64,000 nt of DNA, from contig JAHBVR010000015.1 in assembly GCA_019637395.1 (NCBI GenBank), forward strand, positions 1 through 64,000. Direction: 5' to 3'. Of the stretch, positions 24,135 through 33,949 are shown piece by piece. Each line of letters begins with the position of its first letter. Positions within the stretch are counted from its first letter, which is position 1. The notes under the pieces are model-generated. The model did no database searches. It saw only the letters and a program-made list of their open reading frames with translations, and was not told the origin of the DNA. Source of the DNA: Vulcanimicrobiota bacterium (GTDB lineage Bacteria > Vulcanimicrobiota > Xenobia > Xenobiales > JADMJV01). A program made the translations under genes and the position numbers.

Positions 24135-24211
24135 TATCTCCGCCCTGCTCAGGAGGAAGGGGCTCCCCCCTCTGTCAGGAAGCCATGCTCACCCCACCCT
24201 TGGAGGTCATC

Positions 24212-24409
24212 ATGGAAGAACTCATCAAACTCATCGAGCAAAAAACCGGTCTCCCCGAGTCCCAGGCCCGTCAGGCGGCCGAGACCGCTATCAGCTTCAT
24301 CAAGGGCAAGCTGCCAGAGCCGCTGGCCGGACAACTCGACGGCCTGCTAGCCGGTAAGGCGCCTGGAGGGGATGTGCTGGGCAAGCTGGGCGGCCTGCTG
24401 GGAGGATAG
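24212..24409 (+). CDS. Small helical protein (DUF2267-like)
   Basis: 65 residues from ATG 24212 with GGAGG 5 nt upstream; an in-frame ATG at 24185 with an AGGAAG site is an alternative that adds nine residues. Sequence is helical and amphipathic: KLIEQKTGLPESQARQAA, then AISFIKGKLPEPLAGQLDGL and a Gly-rich tail ending KLGGLLGG. This resembles small bacterial DUF2267/DUF2780-like proteins with a helix-turn-helix-like repeat. Function unknown. A plausible independent gene by ribosome binding site and conservation-like pattern. Confidence 0.7.
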   Translation: MEELIKLIEQKTGLPESQARQAAETAISFIKGKLPEPLAGQLDGLLAGKAPGGDVLGKLGGLLGG

Positions 24410-24418
24410 CCGGAACGG

Positions 24419-25558
24419 CTAGCGGACGGCCGGCAGCATGCGCCGGTACTCGCCCGGCGTCAATTGCAGATATTGGCGGAAGAGCACGCACAGTCGCTCG
24501 GCCGTGCCCAATCCGGTCATACGCGCTACCGAAGCCAGACCCAGATCGGTTTCGCGCAGCAAACGCTCGGCCTGGTGCAGGCGAATCCTGCGCAGTTGCT
24601 CGGCGGGTCCGTAGCCGAGCACGTCCTGAAAATGCTGTTCCAGCAGGCGCCGCGAGACACAAAGGTGGTCGGCCAGTTGGGGAACCCGGATCGTCTCGGC
24701 CAGATGTCCGTTCATCCAATCCACGGCGCGCCGCAGCAAGTCATCCTCAAAGGCCAGCAAGTCCGTCGAGCGCCGAGCCGCCACCGCCGGCGCCGGCAGC
24801 TTGACGGGCGCCACCGTCTGGCCCGCCATGAGTCGGGCCAGACAGGCGGCTGCCTGAACGCCGATTTCGCGAGCCGGAATGACCACACTGGAAAGCGAGG
24901 GGTCGCAAACTTTGCTGACGATTTCATAGTCGCCCACGCCCAGTACAGCCAGTTGCTGAGGAACCTCCAGCTCCAGGCGCCAGCAGATTTGCAGCAGCCG
25001 GTGAGCGGCCACGTCATCAGCGGCCAGCACTCCGCAAGGGCGAGGCAGACTCTGCACCCATTCCGCTAAAGCGCGGCGCTGATGATTTTGTTGTCCGCTC
25101 CAGTCACGGGGGGTTTTGAAGCGGTCTACCCGGCGGGCCCAGGAGCGAGCCGCGGCCGCGAAAGCCTGGCCAATCTGCTCCGAAGGCTGGCTGCGCCGCA
25201 GACCCAGGAAAGCCAGGTTGGCAAAGCCTCGCTCCTTCATATGCTGGGCGGCTACCTGGCCCACCTGGCGATAGTCGGTGGTGACGCTGGTGGCGCGGGG
25301 ATGCACCACGGCTCCCGTCAAGTCCACAATGGGTCGATCGACCCGGTTCAGAGTCTGCAGCAATTCAGGTGACTGACTGTCGAGAATGATGCCCGCCGGA
25401 CTGCCCGCGTCCAGCAAGTCGGCCGCGCCCACGTCTCCCCAGGACTCGGCCAGAAGATCCCACTGTTGCCGCGCGGGATGGCTGTGTACGCCTTCGAGCA
25501 GGCGGCGTCCGAAAGAAGTGGCCAGGTCGACCAATAGAGCGACACGCGGACGCGCCAT
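24419..25558 (-). CDS. XylR/AraC-type transcription regulator with LacI-like sensor
   Basis: 379 residues from ATG 25558. The N-terminal ~265 residues have the periplasmic-binding fold of LacI/GalR regulators (ALLVDLATSFGRRLLEGV, SVTTDYRQVGQVAAQHM, LAADDVAAHRLLQICW, LAVLGVGDYE). The C-terminal ~100 form two AraC helix-turn-helix motifs (IRVPQLADHLCVSRRLLEQHFQ and LASVARMTGLGTAERLCVLFR). This is the XylR architecture used to sense sugars. No adjacent sugar-utilisation genes are visible, so the ligand is unknown. Confidence 0.9.
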   Translation of the reverse strand: MARPRVALLVDLATSFGRRLLEGVHSHPARQQWDLLAESWGDVGAADLLDAGSPAGIILDSQSPELLQTLNRVDRPIVDLTGAVVHPRATSVTTDYRQVGQVAAQHMKERGFANLAFLGLRRSQPSEQIGQAFAAAARSWARRVDRFKTPRDWSGQQNHQRRALAEWVQSLPRPCGVLAADDVAAHRLLQICWRLELEVPQQLAVLGVGDYEIVSKVCDPSLSSVVIPAREIGVQAAACLARLMAGQTVAPVKLPAPAVAARRSTDLLAFEDDLLRRAVDWMNGHLAETIRVPQLADHLCVSRRLLEQHFQDVLGYGPAEQLRRIRLHQAERLLRETDLGLASVARMTGLGTAERLCVLFRQYLQLTPGEYRRMLPAVR

Positions 25559-25767
25559 CAGCGCTCCGGGCCGTTGGGGGCAGAACCTCGTTGGGGCAGA
25601 GTCATAGGTCCGGTTGCCCTTATCTTCGGCTTCCGGCAAATCCTACGGCGCTGCGCAAAAATACAATAATCTCTCGCGTTTTAACAGCAGCTCAATTCGG
25701 GCAATCAGTGGCTGAGTTGGCTGACTCCTTCTTGTCGTTTTGCGAGGAAAATGACCACCCTCCAGGC

Positions 25768-27678
25768 CTAGGAGCGGGTAGTAAATGAGGAGCGATGGGG
25801 TGTCAACTGGAAGAAAAAGGTGGCGCCCTGGTCAGGGTTGGATTCAGCCCAGATATTGCCGCCGTGGCGGCTGATCACCCGGTGCACGGTGGCCAGGCCT
25901 ACTCCGGTGCCTTCAAACTGGCTGCTGGGGTGGAAGCGTTGAAAGGGAGTGAAGAGTTTTTCGGCGGACTGCAAGTCAAAGCCGGCGCCGTTATCGCGAA
26001 TCAGGAACAGCTCGGGAGAGGGGCTGGAAATTTCAATGCGGGCCGCCGGGTTCCGGCTGGTAAATTTCCAGGCGTTACCGATCAGGTTTTCCAGTAGAAT
26101 CTTGAGCATACGGAGGTCGGCCACCGTTTCCAACGAGTTTTCCACGATCACTTCGACATGCCGTTCCGGATGGGCCGCCCGTAAATCATCCACAATCTGG
26201 CGGCACAGGTCACTCAAGTCGCATTTGCGCAATTCCAAGGAGGCCGTCGAAATCCGGGCCAGAGCCAGCATATCGTCGATCAATAAATTCATACGCTGGC
26301 CCGACTTAAGAATACGCGAGAGCAAAAGATTACCTTTTTCGCCGATGGCTTGGGCACAATCTTTCTGCAGAGTGGTAGAGAATCCTAAAATGGCGCGCAG
26401 AGGCGCTCGTAAATCATGGGAAACCGAGTAGCTGAAGGCCTCCAACTCGCGATTCTTCTCCTCCAATTGGCGGATCAGCACGGCCCGAGCTTCGGCCAGT
26501 TGCGAGGCCGCCTGACGTTGGGCCACTTCCAGCTGCTGCACGCGGCGACGCTCGCTTTCCAACTGGCGGCGACGCAGTTGGGCCCGCAGGCGAGCCCGCA
26601 GCAACTGCAAGTCGGAATTGCGCACGATCGTGTCATCGGCGCCGGCCGCCAGACAGGCCACGGTGGTCTCGGCCTCTTCCCGCTCGGTCACCACCATCAA
26701 AGGGATATCCCGCATAAGGTCCGAGGCTTTGATATGGCGGCACAGCTCGAGTTCGGCTGTGGTCAGCAGGATACAGTCAACACGCTGGAGGCCCAGCAAT
26801 TCCAGGCCTTCCTGGGGCGTGCGCGCCGGGATCAAATCGTAACCGTCACCAGCCAGCGCCTCCAGCAGGTTGCGCTGCTGATTGATCATGAGCAGTCTCT
26901 TGGGACCCAGCAGGCTGGGGGTGATCTCGCCGGCCTCCCCTACTCCGCGTATGGCTGCTCCAACGCGCGCCAACACCGTCTCGAGGTCGTCGTCCTTGCG
27001 TAAGAAGGCGTCAGCACCTGCTTCCAAAGACTGTTGCTCGGAGATCTCCGAGCCGGTCAGCAGAAGGCAGGGGATAGCCCGCAGGGCTTCATCCAGGCGC
27101 AATTGGCGAATGACGGTACAGCCGTCAATGCCGGGTAGATGTCCATCCACAATCAGCGCGGCCGGCCGGTAGAGGGCCGTAAGTCGGAGTCCTTCCTCGC
27201 CGGTGACGGCGGTCAACACACGGTAGCGTTGCTCTTCCAGAGCCTGTTTATAGGTTTTGCGGGCCGTCGCGCTGTCATCAATCAGGAGAATCAGCGGCCG
27301 CTGATCGCGAGTCTTAGGGTAGCGGGCTTCGACCAACTGTCGGGCCCGGTCCACCACGTAGTCGCGATCATAGGGTTTGCCCACGTATTCGTCGGCTCCG
27401 GTGCGCAAACCGCGCACGCGCGACTTGACCTCCGTTTCCGTGGAAAGCAACAGAACGACGCTCTCTTTCAAGTCGGCGCGCACCTCGGCGAGCAAGTCGA
27501 TACCGTCGCCGTCGGGTAAAATAACATCCAGGACGATGACGTCCCAATGTTGCCGGCCCAGGGCTTCGCGAGCCTGGCCCAGGTCACTGCAGAGGCGGAC
27601 CTCGAAGCCGGATTCCTCAAAGGCCTCACTGAGGTCCATGCGCACCGTCAGGCTGTCGTCCACCAACAAGACGTTCAC
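25768..27678 (-). CDS. Hybrid histidine kinase with three receiver domains
   Basis: 636 residues. Receiver 1 (~1-118) has LLVDDS, the phospho-acceptor in LDVILPDG and the VGKPYD lysine. Receiver 2 (~128-245) has LLIDDS, IVDGHLPG and FLRKDD. A third receiver-like segment (~262-370) begins LLMINQQRN and lacks the acidic pocket, the acceptor Asp and the lysine, so it is degenerate. A coiled stretch links to HisKA (SHDLRAPLRAILGFS, ~420) and HATPase (NLIGNAWKF, RDNGAGFD, GTGVGLATVHR). It would act as a phosphorelay integrator with no membrane sensor. Probably paired with a separate output regulator elsewhere. Confidence 0.92.
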   Translation of the reverse strand: MNVLLVDDSLTVRMDLSEAFEESGFEVRLCSDLGQAREALGRQHWDVIVLDVILPDGDGIDLLAEVRADLKESVVLLLSTETEVKSRVRGLRTGADEYVGKPYDRDYVVDRARQLVEARYPKTRDQRPLILLIDDSATARKTYKQALEEQRYRVLTAVTGEEGLRLTALYRPAALIVDGHLPGIDGCTVIRQLRLDEALRAIPCLLLTGSEISEQQSLEAGADAFLRKDDDLETVLARVGAAIRGVGEAGEITPSLLGPKRLLMINQQRNLLEALAGDGYDLIPARTPQEGLELLGLQRVDCILLTTAELELCRHIKASDLMRDIPLMVVTEREEAETTVACLAAGADDTIVRNSDLQLLRARLRAQLRRRQLESERRRVQQLEVAQRQAASQLAEARAVLIRQLEEKNRELEAFSYSVSHDLRAPLRAILGFSTTLQKDCAQAIGEKGNLLLSRILKSGQRMNLLIDDMLALARISTASLELRKCDLSDLCRQIVDDLRAAHPERHVEVIVENSLETVADLRMLKILLENLIGNAWKFTSRNPAARIEISSPSPELFLIRDNGAGFDLQSAEKLFTPFQRFHPSSQFEGTGVGLATVHRVISRHGGNIWAESNPDQGATFFFQLTPHRSSFTTRS

Positions 27679-27810
27679 GTTGGCTTATTCTTCCGAGCGC
27701 AAACCATCCCGCCTAACTTCATCCTGACAGTGGCTCTCGCCTTCCGGGCCTTATCTGACCTGCTGGTCTTACCAGTTTCAACCTCCGCCAGACTGGAAAC
27801 AGGCCTTGAA

Positions 27811-29385
27811 ATGGCAATGCCCCCTAGTTTGATGTCCAAAGCCAACGCCTGGATAGCTCTCTTTCTCCTGCTGGTACTGGCGGCCTGGTCTCATTACTTA
27901 CCGGGAGAATACAATGATGACGCGGCCTACATCGGCCTGGCTCGCTCCTTGAGCCTGGGCCGTCCCTATCTCCAGGAATGGTCCCCGGGACTCTCCGCCC
28001 AAACCCGTTTCCCACCTGGTTTTCCGTTATTGCTCACGCCGGCCCAATGGCTGGCTCCTCACAACTACGACCTGTGCCGAGCCATCGTATGCCTGTGTGC
28101 CGCCGGAGCCATGTATCTACTGATCGGCTATAGCCGATGGCTTGGGATCCCCGTTCTCGTAGGGAGTAACTACCTTTGGCTCCACAGTTCCTCGGCCGTG
28201 CTCTCGGAACAACCTTTCTTGTTGGCTCTGTTACTCTACTTCAGGGCAGTGGAACGCCGCCAGACCTTACGCTCCTCAGTCTTTTTGGGATTGGGTTTGG
28301 GGCTGCTCTGCGCCTTGCGCACTATCGGCATGATGCTGATTCCTGCCACCTTGCTCTTCCACCTCGGCAAGAAAACCTTGCATCGAACCGGCTTCCTGCT
28401 CGGCGCCGTTCTTTCTGCCGGTCCACTCATCATACCCGGCATCTTGACCGGTTACGGAGGAGAACTCAATAAAAGTCCCAACCTCCTTTCCAATCTGCTG
28501 GACAACCTGGGAGTCTTGCCGGCCTCCCTAGGCTGGATGCTCCTGATCAACGTCTACGATTTGCCATCCGTCATTCCTCGGTGGCTTGGACTCCTCCCCT
28601 TGAGCCTGGCACTCTTGGGTCTATGGAGACTACGACAAAGCAGCTTTAGCTTCGCCTGGGTAACTTGCTGCCTCTCCCTCTTGTTGGTCTGGCCCTATCA
28701 AATGCCCCGATTGCTTCTGCCGCTGGTCCCCTTTCTCCACATCGGTCTTTGGCATCAACTGGGTCGGCGCAACTGGCTTTGCGGAGCCCTTATTTTTCTC
28801 AACCTTGGCTTCAGTTGCTGGCATATCTGGCGGCTTCCTTCACACTACGATGATCCCGAAGTTTTGCGCGCAGTCCGCGCCCTCCCTGCGGGTAGCTCCA
28901 TAGCCGCCTCCCAAACATCCCTCTGGTTGGCAACCGATGTTCCCAGCCTCCATCTGGATCCCTGGGTCGGTTTGGAATGGACCTGGCTGAGTAGTCTGGC
29001 AGAACACAACGTACGCCTGATCATCCTGAACCGACAGGATACGCGCACAGCCGAGTCATTCAACCGCCGCTCCCACCTCTACCACCAGGCTTTCTCTAGT
29101 TCGGAGTGGATCGTCTATCGTTTCCAACCCCCTCCTGATTGGCAGCAAGCCCTCAAATGGCAGAAATTGGCTCGAACAGCCTTGAGCCTGCAGAACCCAG
29201 ACAAGGCTGTCCTTTTCTTCCAGAGCGCACTCCAATTGGCCCCCTACGACCATTCGATTGCTTCGGGGCTCGCCTCAGCACTGGTGGCTTCCGGCCAGAA
29301 GGAGAATGCTCGCCGGTTGCTCCAGCAGATCTTCCGGAGCGACCCTGACTGCTTCGAGGCTCGACTGGCAAGTCGCTTCCTATAA
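27811..29385 (+). CDS. GT-C fold integral membrane glycosyltransferase with C-terminal TPR
   Basis: About 524 residues from ATG 27811; ATG 27832 (MSKANAW) is equally possible. The first lumenal loop carries EYNDDAAYIGLARSL, the acidic motif of GT39/ArnT-like enzymes that use polyprenyl-phosphate sugars. About 9-10 membrane helices follow to residue ~350. The last ~80 residues look like a TPR pair (LSLQNPDKAVLFFQSALQL and SGQKENARRLLQQIF). The reading frame is open far upstream into the opposite histidine kinase gene, so the start is uncertain. Likely a protein or lipid mannosyl/aminoarabinosyl-type transferase. Confidence 0.75.
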   Translation: MAMPPSLMSKANAWIALFLLLVLAAWSHYLPGEYNDDAAYIGLARSLSLGRPYLQEWSPGLSAQTRFPPGFPLLLTPAQWLAPHNYDLCRAIVCLCAAGAMYLLIGYSRWLGIPVLVGSNYLWLHSSSAVLSEQPFLLALLLYFRAVERRQTLRSSVFLGLGLGLLCALRTIGMMLIPATLLFHLGKKTLHRTGFLLGAVLSAGPLIIPGILTGYGGELNKSPNLLSNLLDNLGVLPASLGWMLLINVYDLPSVIPRWLGLLPLSLALLGLWRLRQSSFSFAWVTCCLSLLLVWPYQMPRLLLPLVPFLHIGLWHQLGRRNWLCGALIFLNLGFSCWHIWRLPSHYDDPEVLRAVRALPAGSSIAASQTSLWLATDVPSLHLDPWVGLEWTWLSSLAEHNVRLIILNRQDTRTAESFNRRSHLYHQAFSSSEWIVYRFQPPPDWQQALKWQKLARTALSLQNPDKAVLFFQSALQLAPYDHSIASGLASALVASGQKENARRLLQQIFRSDPDCFEARLASRFL

Positions 29386-29432
29386 TAGGCTCGGCCTCCC
29401 AAAGCCATTTCGTCCTTTTGCCGCCCCCGCTT

Positions 29433-29470
29433 CAAAATCAAAAGCACCAGGCCCTATCTGACCTGGTGCT
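29433..29470 (-). terminator. Intrinsic terminator after uvrB
   Basis: AGCACCAGG (29443-29451) pairs with CCTGGTGCT (29462-29470). On the minus strand the stem is followed by TTTGATTTTG. It lies ~70 nt downstream of the uvrB stop; on the plus strand no T-run follows. Confidence 0.75.
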
Positions 29471-29541
29471 GGGATGACCCTACCACCGACAAATAAAGAA
29501 TATCTTAAAAAATAGCCATTTGCATGGGTAGAAGTCATCAT

Positions 29542-31656
29542 TTAGCGACTTTTCCTCGCTCGGGGCGTTTTGTAGCCGGGCTCGCCGGGCCGGGCCGGCC
29601 CCTGGCGCGCGGGGCGAGCCCCCCGCCGGGCAGGGATGTCGGTGGTGCCCTCCAGGGCCAGACCCACGGCAAAATCACCGGTCTTCTCTTTGAGTGTCTT
29701 CTCCATGTCGAAGATCTCGTCGCGCAACGCCGCCGCCGTTTCGAACTCCAGATTGCGGGCGGCCTGTTGCATGGCGGCTCGTAGTTGCAGGACACTGCGC
29801 TGCAGTTCCTCGATGTTCATCTGCTGGCTGCGGGCGCTACGCTCGTTGGCGGTAACGCTGCCGCCCATGTCTCCCAGCGTATCCAGAATATCGCTGACGG
29901 CTTTGCGCACGGTCTCCGGTTCGATGCCGTGTTGCTGATTGTAGGCCCGCTGGATTTCGCGGCGCCGGTTGGTCTCTCCGACCGCTTCCTGAATGGCTTT
30001 GGTCTGGCGGTCGGCATAAAGGATCACCTTGCCGCTGACGTTGCGCGCGGCGCGGCCGATGGTCTGAATCAGCGAGGTGGAAGAACGTAGAAAGCCCTCC
30101 TGATCGGCATCCAAAATGGCCACCAGCGAGACTTCCGGCAAGTCCAGCCCCTCGCGCAACAGGTTGATGCCAACCAGCACATCGTAGTCGCCCAGGCGCA
30201 GGTCGCGCAGAATCTGGATGCGGCCCAGAGTATCCACTTCCGAATGCAGGTAGCGCACGCGCACGCCCAGACCGGTCAGATAGTCGGTCAGGTCCTCGGA
30301 CATTTTTTTGGTCAGTGTAGTCACCAGCACTCGTTCCTGGCGTTGCTCGCGCAGCCGAATTTCGGCCAACAAATCGTCGATCTGGCCGGCTACGGGGCGT
30401 TGCTCGATTTCCGGATCGAGCAGGCCGGTGGGGCGAATGATCTGCTCGACGATCACCTGCGAATTCTGGCGCTCGTATTCTCCCGGAGTGGCTGAAACAA
30501 AAACCACCTGTCCGACCGCCTCCAAGAATTCGTCGAAAGCCAGCGGGCGATTGTCGTAGGCCGAGGGCAGGCGAAATCCGTGCTCCACCAGGGCATCTTT
30601 GCGGGCGCGATCGCCGTGCAGCATGGCTCTCACCTGGGGCAGCGAAGCGTGCGATTCGTCCATAAAGACGATGTAGTCACGTGGGAAATAGCTCATCAAA
30701 GTGTAGGGCGTTTCACCGGGTCGGCGACCGGTCAGATGGCGCGAATAGTTCTCCACCCCGTTGCAGTAACCGATCTCCTGAAGCATCTCCAGATCGTAGC
30801 GGGTGCGCATTTCCAGGCGCTGCGCCTCTAAGAGCCGGTCGTGCTCTTTAAAGTAGGCCAGCCGGTCGCGCAGCTCTTCCTCGATGCTTTCCACCGCTCG
30901 TTTGCGCTTATCGTAGGGAGTGACGTAGTGGCTGGCCGGATAGATGACCACCCGCTTGGGGGACGAGCGAAACTCCCCGGTCAGCGGATCATAGGTCGAC
31001 ATCCGCTCCACCTCGTCGCCGAAAAACTCGATGCGCACGATCACTTCCTGGTCGACCGGGTGAATTTCCAATACGTCGCCCTGCATGCGGAAGCTGGATC
31101 GCGTCAGGCTGGCCTGAGTGCGCTGATACTGCAGATCCACCAGGCGTCTCAGCAGTTCCTGGCGCGGCATTTCTTCGCCCGGCCGGAAGACGATCATGCC
31201 GCTCTGGTAATCTTCCGGCGAGCCCAGGCCGTAAATGCACGACACTGAAGCCACCACCAGCGCGTCCCGCCGTTCCAGCACCGCCTGGGTGGCCGAGTGG
31301 CGCAGGCGGTCGATGTCGTCGTTGATGGAGGCGTCTTTTTCGATGTAAGTATCGGAAGAAGCCACGTAGGCTTCCGGTTGATAATAATCGTAGTAGGAGA
31401 CAAAATACTCGACCGCCGACTCCGGGAAAAAATCGCGAAACTCCGAGCAAAGCTGAGCGCATAAAGTCTTGTTCGGGCTCATGACCAGCACCGGCCTTTG
31501 CATGCGCGCAATGACCGAGGCCATGGTAAAGGTCTTGCCGGTCCCGGTGGCGCCCAGCAGCGTGGTAAACCGGTTGCCGGCTTCCAGACTGGCTACGATC
31601 TGCTCGATGGCCTGCGGTTGATCGCCGCTGGGAGGAAAGGGAGATACCAGTTTCAT
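29542..31656 (-). CDS. uvrB: UvrB, excinuclease ABC subunit B
   Basis: 704 residues from ATG 31656, giving the canonical opening [17 protein letters not shown]. Walker A GATGTGKT (35-42), the damage-probing beta-hairpin [10 protein letters not shown] (~89-97), and [22 protein letters not shown] and QTIGRAARN helicase motifs are present. The C-terminal UVR domain ([14 protein letters not shown]) binds UvrC. A ~35-residue Arg/Pro-rich tail after the UVR domain is unusual. Larger in-frame extension upstream is rejected. The start codon lies only 18 nt from that of a divergent gene. Confidence 0.97.
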   Translation of the reverse strand: MKLVSPFPPSGDQPQAIEQIVASLEAGNRFTTLLGATGTGKTFTMASVIARMQRPVLVMSPNKTLCAQLCSEFRDFFPESAVEYFVSYYDYYQPEAYVASSDTYIEKDASINDDIDRLRHSATQAVLERRDALVVASVSCIYGLGSPEDYQSGMIVFRPGEEMPRQELLRRLVDLQYQRTQASLTRSSFRMQGDVLEIHPVDQEVIVRIEFFGDEVERMSTYDPLTGEFRSSPKRVVIYPASHYVTPYDKRKRAVESIEEELRDRLAYFKEHDRLLEAQRLEMRTRYDLEMLQEIGYCNGVENYSRHLTGRRPGETPYTLMSYFPRDYIVFMDESHASLPQVRAMLHGDRARKDALVEHGFRLPSAYDNRPLAFDEFLEAVGQVVFVSATPGEYERQNSQVIVEQIIRPTGLLDPEIEQRPVAGQIDDLLAEIRLREQRQERVLVTTLTKKMSEDLTDYLTGLGVRVRYLHSEVDTLGRIQILRDLRLGDYDVLVGINLLREGLDLPEVSLVAILDADQEGFLRSSTSLIQTIGRAARNVSGKVILYADRQTKAIQEAVGETNRRREIQRAYNQQHGIEPETVRKAVSDILDTLGDMGGSVTANERSARSQQMNIEELQRSVLQLRAAMQQAARNLEFETAAALRDEIFDMEKTLKEKTGDFAVGLALEGTTDIPARRGARPARQGPARPGEPGYKTPRARKSR

Positions 31657-31674
31657 TGCAAAGGCCCAACTCTC

Positions 31675-32394
31675 ATGAAGAGAAACCTTTGGGCCATGGC
31701 AGCTCTTTCCTTCGCTCTGCTGCGGCCGGCCTACCCGTTTATGCCGCCGGATCTGAGCCAGCGGCGCACGCAAGTGGTACAACTGCTGCCCTTCGCGCAA
31801 GTGACTCAACTGCAGACCTGGGTATGGCAACAACCGGTGCTGCTCAGCCCGGCCGACTACCTGGAGAAGCTCCGCGCTCAGTTTCCCGATACCAGCGTGG
31901 CCTGGACCTTCTACGCCGGTTGGGAGTACCTGGACTTGCTGGAAAAAACCCGGCAAGCCTACGACCAGCGCGAGGAAGACCTGGCCCACGCCGAGGAGCT
32001 GTTGACCCGGTATGAAGAGCGTTGCCATGAGGCCCTGCGCGGAGAAGTGACCCCGGCTCAACCACTGCCGCTGCAATTGGCCCCGGCCGACAGCCGGCCC
32101 CAGTTGGAAGAAAGCGCGGAGCATTTGCGCGTCTTTCGAGTGCTGCCCTGGCCTGACCGCGGCTACACGCGCGCCCAGGTGCTACAGCTGCTGGAAGCGG
32201 GGCGTGCCGACCTGGCCCAGGTTTACAGTCAGCGGTCCAGGTTAGAGGAAGCCAAACAAAAATTCGTAGGCCATCAGGATGTCTGGACGGCCTGGCTGAC
32301 GGACCTGGCTCAGGCCAGCGAAAAATTCACCCAGGCCCAGTATTTGAAAGCCTATGATGCTCCTCTCCCTCCTCCACCCAAAGGAATCCCTTGA
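31675..32394 (+). CDS. Exported helical protein of unknown function
   Basis: 239 residues from ATG 31675, chosen because it gives a signal peptide ([21 protein letters not shown]). The mature protein is mostly helical, with segments such as [19 protein letters not shown], a Glu-rich coiled piece and a Pro-rich end ([10 protein letters not shown]). No domain recognised. The start is divergent from uvrB with 18 nt between start codons, and no clear ribosome binding site is seen. The next gene begins within or just after its end. Confidence 0.6.
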   Translation: MKRNLWAMAALSFALLRPAYPFMPPDLSQRRTQVVQLLPFAQVTQLQTWVWQQPVLLSPADYLEKLRAQFPDTSVAWTFYAGWEYLDLLEKTRQAYDQREEDLAHAEELLTRYEERCHEALRGEVTPAQPLPLQLAPADSRPQLEESAEHLRVFRVLPWPDRGYTRAQVLQLLEAGRADLAQVYSQRSRLEEAKQKFVGHQDVWTAWLTDLAQASEKFTQAQYLKAYDAPLPPPPKGIP

Positions 32395-32440
32395 CGATAG
32401 CTTGAACCTCGGAAGCCCAAACTTTGAAAGATGGTGTTCC

Positions 32441-32854
32441 TTGTCCACTCAAGCCGCTCCAGATCCGCAAGAAGTGCGTAAAAAGTTAGAAGAACTGGCC
32501 GCGGTCACCAAGGACCTGGACGGAAACCTGAAGATGCTGTCCAAAGCAGCCAACATCATTGCCGCCGAGCAGTTGAAAAAGCGCGTGACCGAGCTAACCG
32601 ACGCGCAAAATCAGAAAATGGCCGACCTGGTGGGACTCAGTCCGGACCCCCAGGATCTCAAGCAGTTTAACCAATTTGCTCGCGAGGTCGACGAGCTGGG
32701 CGGGCAAATCAAAGCCTGCAAGGAAATCGAAGTGCTGCGCGAGCTGGAGAAAAAAATCGACGAGACCACCGGCGCCCTGGTGGAACTCTTCCAGCGCGTG
32801 GTGGCCCAATTGATGGGCGCCAGGCCTCCCGGCGAAGCCGCCGCTTTCGATTAA
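32441..32854 (+). CDS. Small coiled-coil protein
   Basis: 137 residues from TTG 32441; an in-frame ATG at 32354 would overlap the upstream gene by 41 nt and give 166 residues. The sequence is almost entirely alpha-helical: VRKKLEELAAVTKDLDGN, EQLKKRVTELTDAQNQ, LGGQIKACKEIEVLRELEKK. No motif is recognised. Probably in one transcript with the exported protein upstream; convergent with the response regulator downstream (4-nt overlap). Function unknown. Confidence 0.55.
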   Translation: MSTQAAPDPQEVRKKLEELAAVTKDLDGNLKMLSKAANIIAAEQLKKRVTELTDAQNQKMADLVGLSPDPQDLKQFNQFAREVDELGGQIKACKEIEVLRELEKKIDETTGALVELFQRVVAQLMGARPPGEAAAFD

Positions 32855-33474
32855 AGATCTTCGATGGAAAGCAGGCCGCGGCGGATGGCGTAGCGGATCA
32901 GTTCGGCCCGGTTGGAAACGCCCAGTTTGCTCATGATATTGGCCCGGTGGCGCTCGACGGTGTTCGAGCTGATGGATAGCTTCTTGCCTACTTCCCGAGC
33001 CGTCAGGCCCTGGGCGGTCAACTGCAGGACCTCCAGCTCGCGGGCCGAGAGCACCGTGTCGGGTTCCTTGGCCAGCAGGCGGGCCAGGCTGGGATAGAGG
33101 TAGGCCTGACCGGCGGCTACGGCGCGCACCGCCGAAACCAGATCATTGGGAGCGGCGCCCTTGACGATGTAGCCGGTCGCGCCGGCGCGCAGCAACTGAA
33201 AGAAATAGCGTTCATCCTCGTGCATGGTCAGGATGAGAATCGGCATGGTGGGATACTTTTCGCGAACATGTTGGGTCACTTCCAACCCGTTCACTTCCGG
33301 CATGCTGATGTCCAGCAGCAGCAAGTCCGGCTTGAGGGTCTCCAAACACGTCAAGGCTTCGCGGCCGTTGCTGGCCTCAGCCAGGACGTTGATGTCGCCT
33401 TCTTCCGTCAGCAGCATCCGGATGCCGGACCGGACCACCGGATGATCCTCAACAATTAAAACCGATATAGACAT
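32851..33474 (-). CDS. NarL/LuxR-type response regulator
   Basis: 207 residues. Receiver domain with VLIVEDH, phospho-acceptor Asp in LLLLDISMPEV (~55), LTMHED and YIVKGA (Lys). LuxR-type helix-turn-helix near residue 145-205: LSAREL, EVLQLTAQGLTAREVGKKLSISSNTVERHRANIMSKLGV in shorter pieces. A standard NarL-family DNA-binding regulator. No cognate kinase adjoins it; the hybrid kinase at 25.8 kb is a candidate. Sits 3' to 3' with the small coiled-coil gene and 25 nt from the end of the XRE gene, both on the same strand. Confidence 0.92.
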   Translation of the reverse strand: MSISVLIVEDHPVVRSGIRMLLTEEGDINVLAEASNGREALTCLETLKPDLLLLDISMPEVNGLEVTQHVREKYPTMPILILTMHEDERYFFQLLRAGATGYIVKGAAPNDLVSAVRAVAAGQAYLYPSLARLLAKEPDTVLSARELEVLQLTAQGLTAREVGKKLSISSNTVERHRANIMSKLGVSNRAELIRYAIRRGLLSIEDL

Positions 33475-33499
33475 TTTTCCCCCCGTTCACCTTACCACG

Positions 33500-33853
33500 C
33501 TAAGCGGGATCATCAGAGTCCACAGGCAACGCGCGTCCCCCTGGAGCCTTGAGTAACTGGATGGCACCAGCCGCGATTTGCACCACGGCCTTGCGCTGGT
33601 TGCTGGACAAGTTGATCAATAATTCCATCAGTTCTCCCACATCCTGGTCCTGGAGCAAACGTGCTTGGGCCAAACGAAGTGGATAAAGGATTTTTCCGCC
33701 TCTTTGATCGTAAAAGAAATCCGAGACGGGAATTCCCAGGGCCTCAGCCAGTTTGCCCACGATTTCGACCGAGGGATTTCCGCTATCATTCTCGATGCGA
33801 CTGATGAACGAAGCGGACACCCCGGAACGACTTTCCAGCTGTTTGATGGTCAT
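33500..33853 (-). CDS. XRE-family transcription regulator, N-terminus out of frame
   Basis: 117 residues from the first in-frame ATG (33853). It shows the HTH_3 core MTIKQLESRSGVSAS and FISRIENDSGNPSVEIVGKL, then a C-terminal helical sensor-like region. Helix 1 of the HTH (FGEILHYARKSRG) is encoded directly upstream in the same frame but no ATG, GTG or TTG precedes it before a TGA at about 33934-33936. A nearby ATG at 33935 (after a GAAGGGGAG motif) is in another frame. Either translation begins at a non-canonical codon, the protein is trimmed, or an indel has occurred. Divergent from the ATP-grasp operon. Confidence 0.7.
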   Translation of the reverse strand: MTIKQLESRSGVSASFISRIENDSGNPSVEIVGKLAEALGIPVSDFFYDQRGGKILYPLRLAQARLLQDQDVGELMELLINLSSNQRKAVVQIAAGAIQLLKAPGGRALPVDSDDPA

Positions 33854-33949
33854 TCCGCGAGATTTCCGCGCATAGTGAAGGATCTCGCCGAACGACCTTT
33901 TCGAGTTGGCGCTGATAGCGATGGTCCCCTTTCATCTCCCCTTCGACCC

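Noticed and set aside
27547-27810. Longer start for the GT-C glycosyltransferase
   Set aside because: The extension overlaps the opposite histidine kinase gene and has no transmembrane or family pattern.
31657-32124. N-terminal extension of UvrB
   Set aside because: The family starts at the GDQPQAIE segment; the extension is antisense to an exported protein gene and unlike UvrB.
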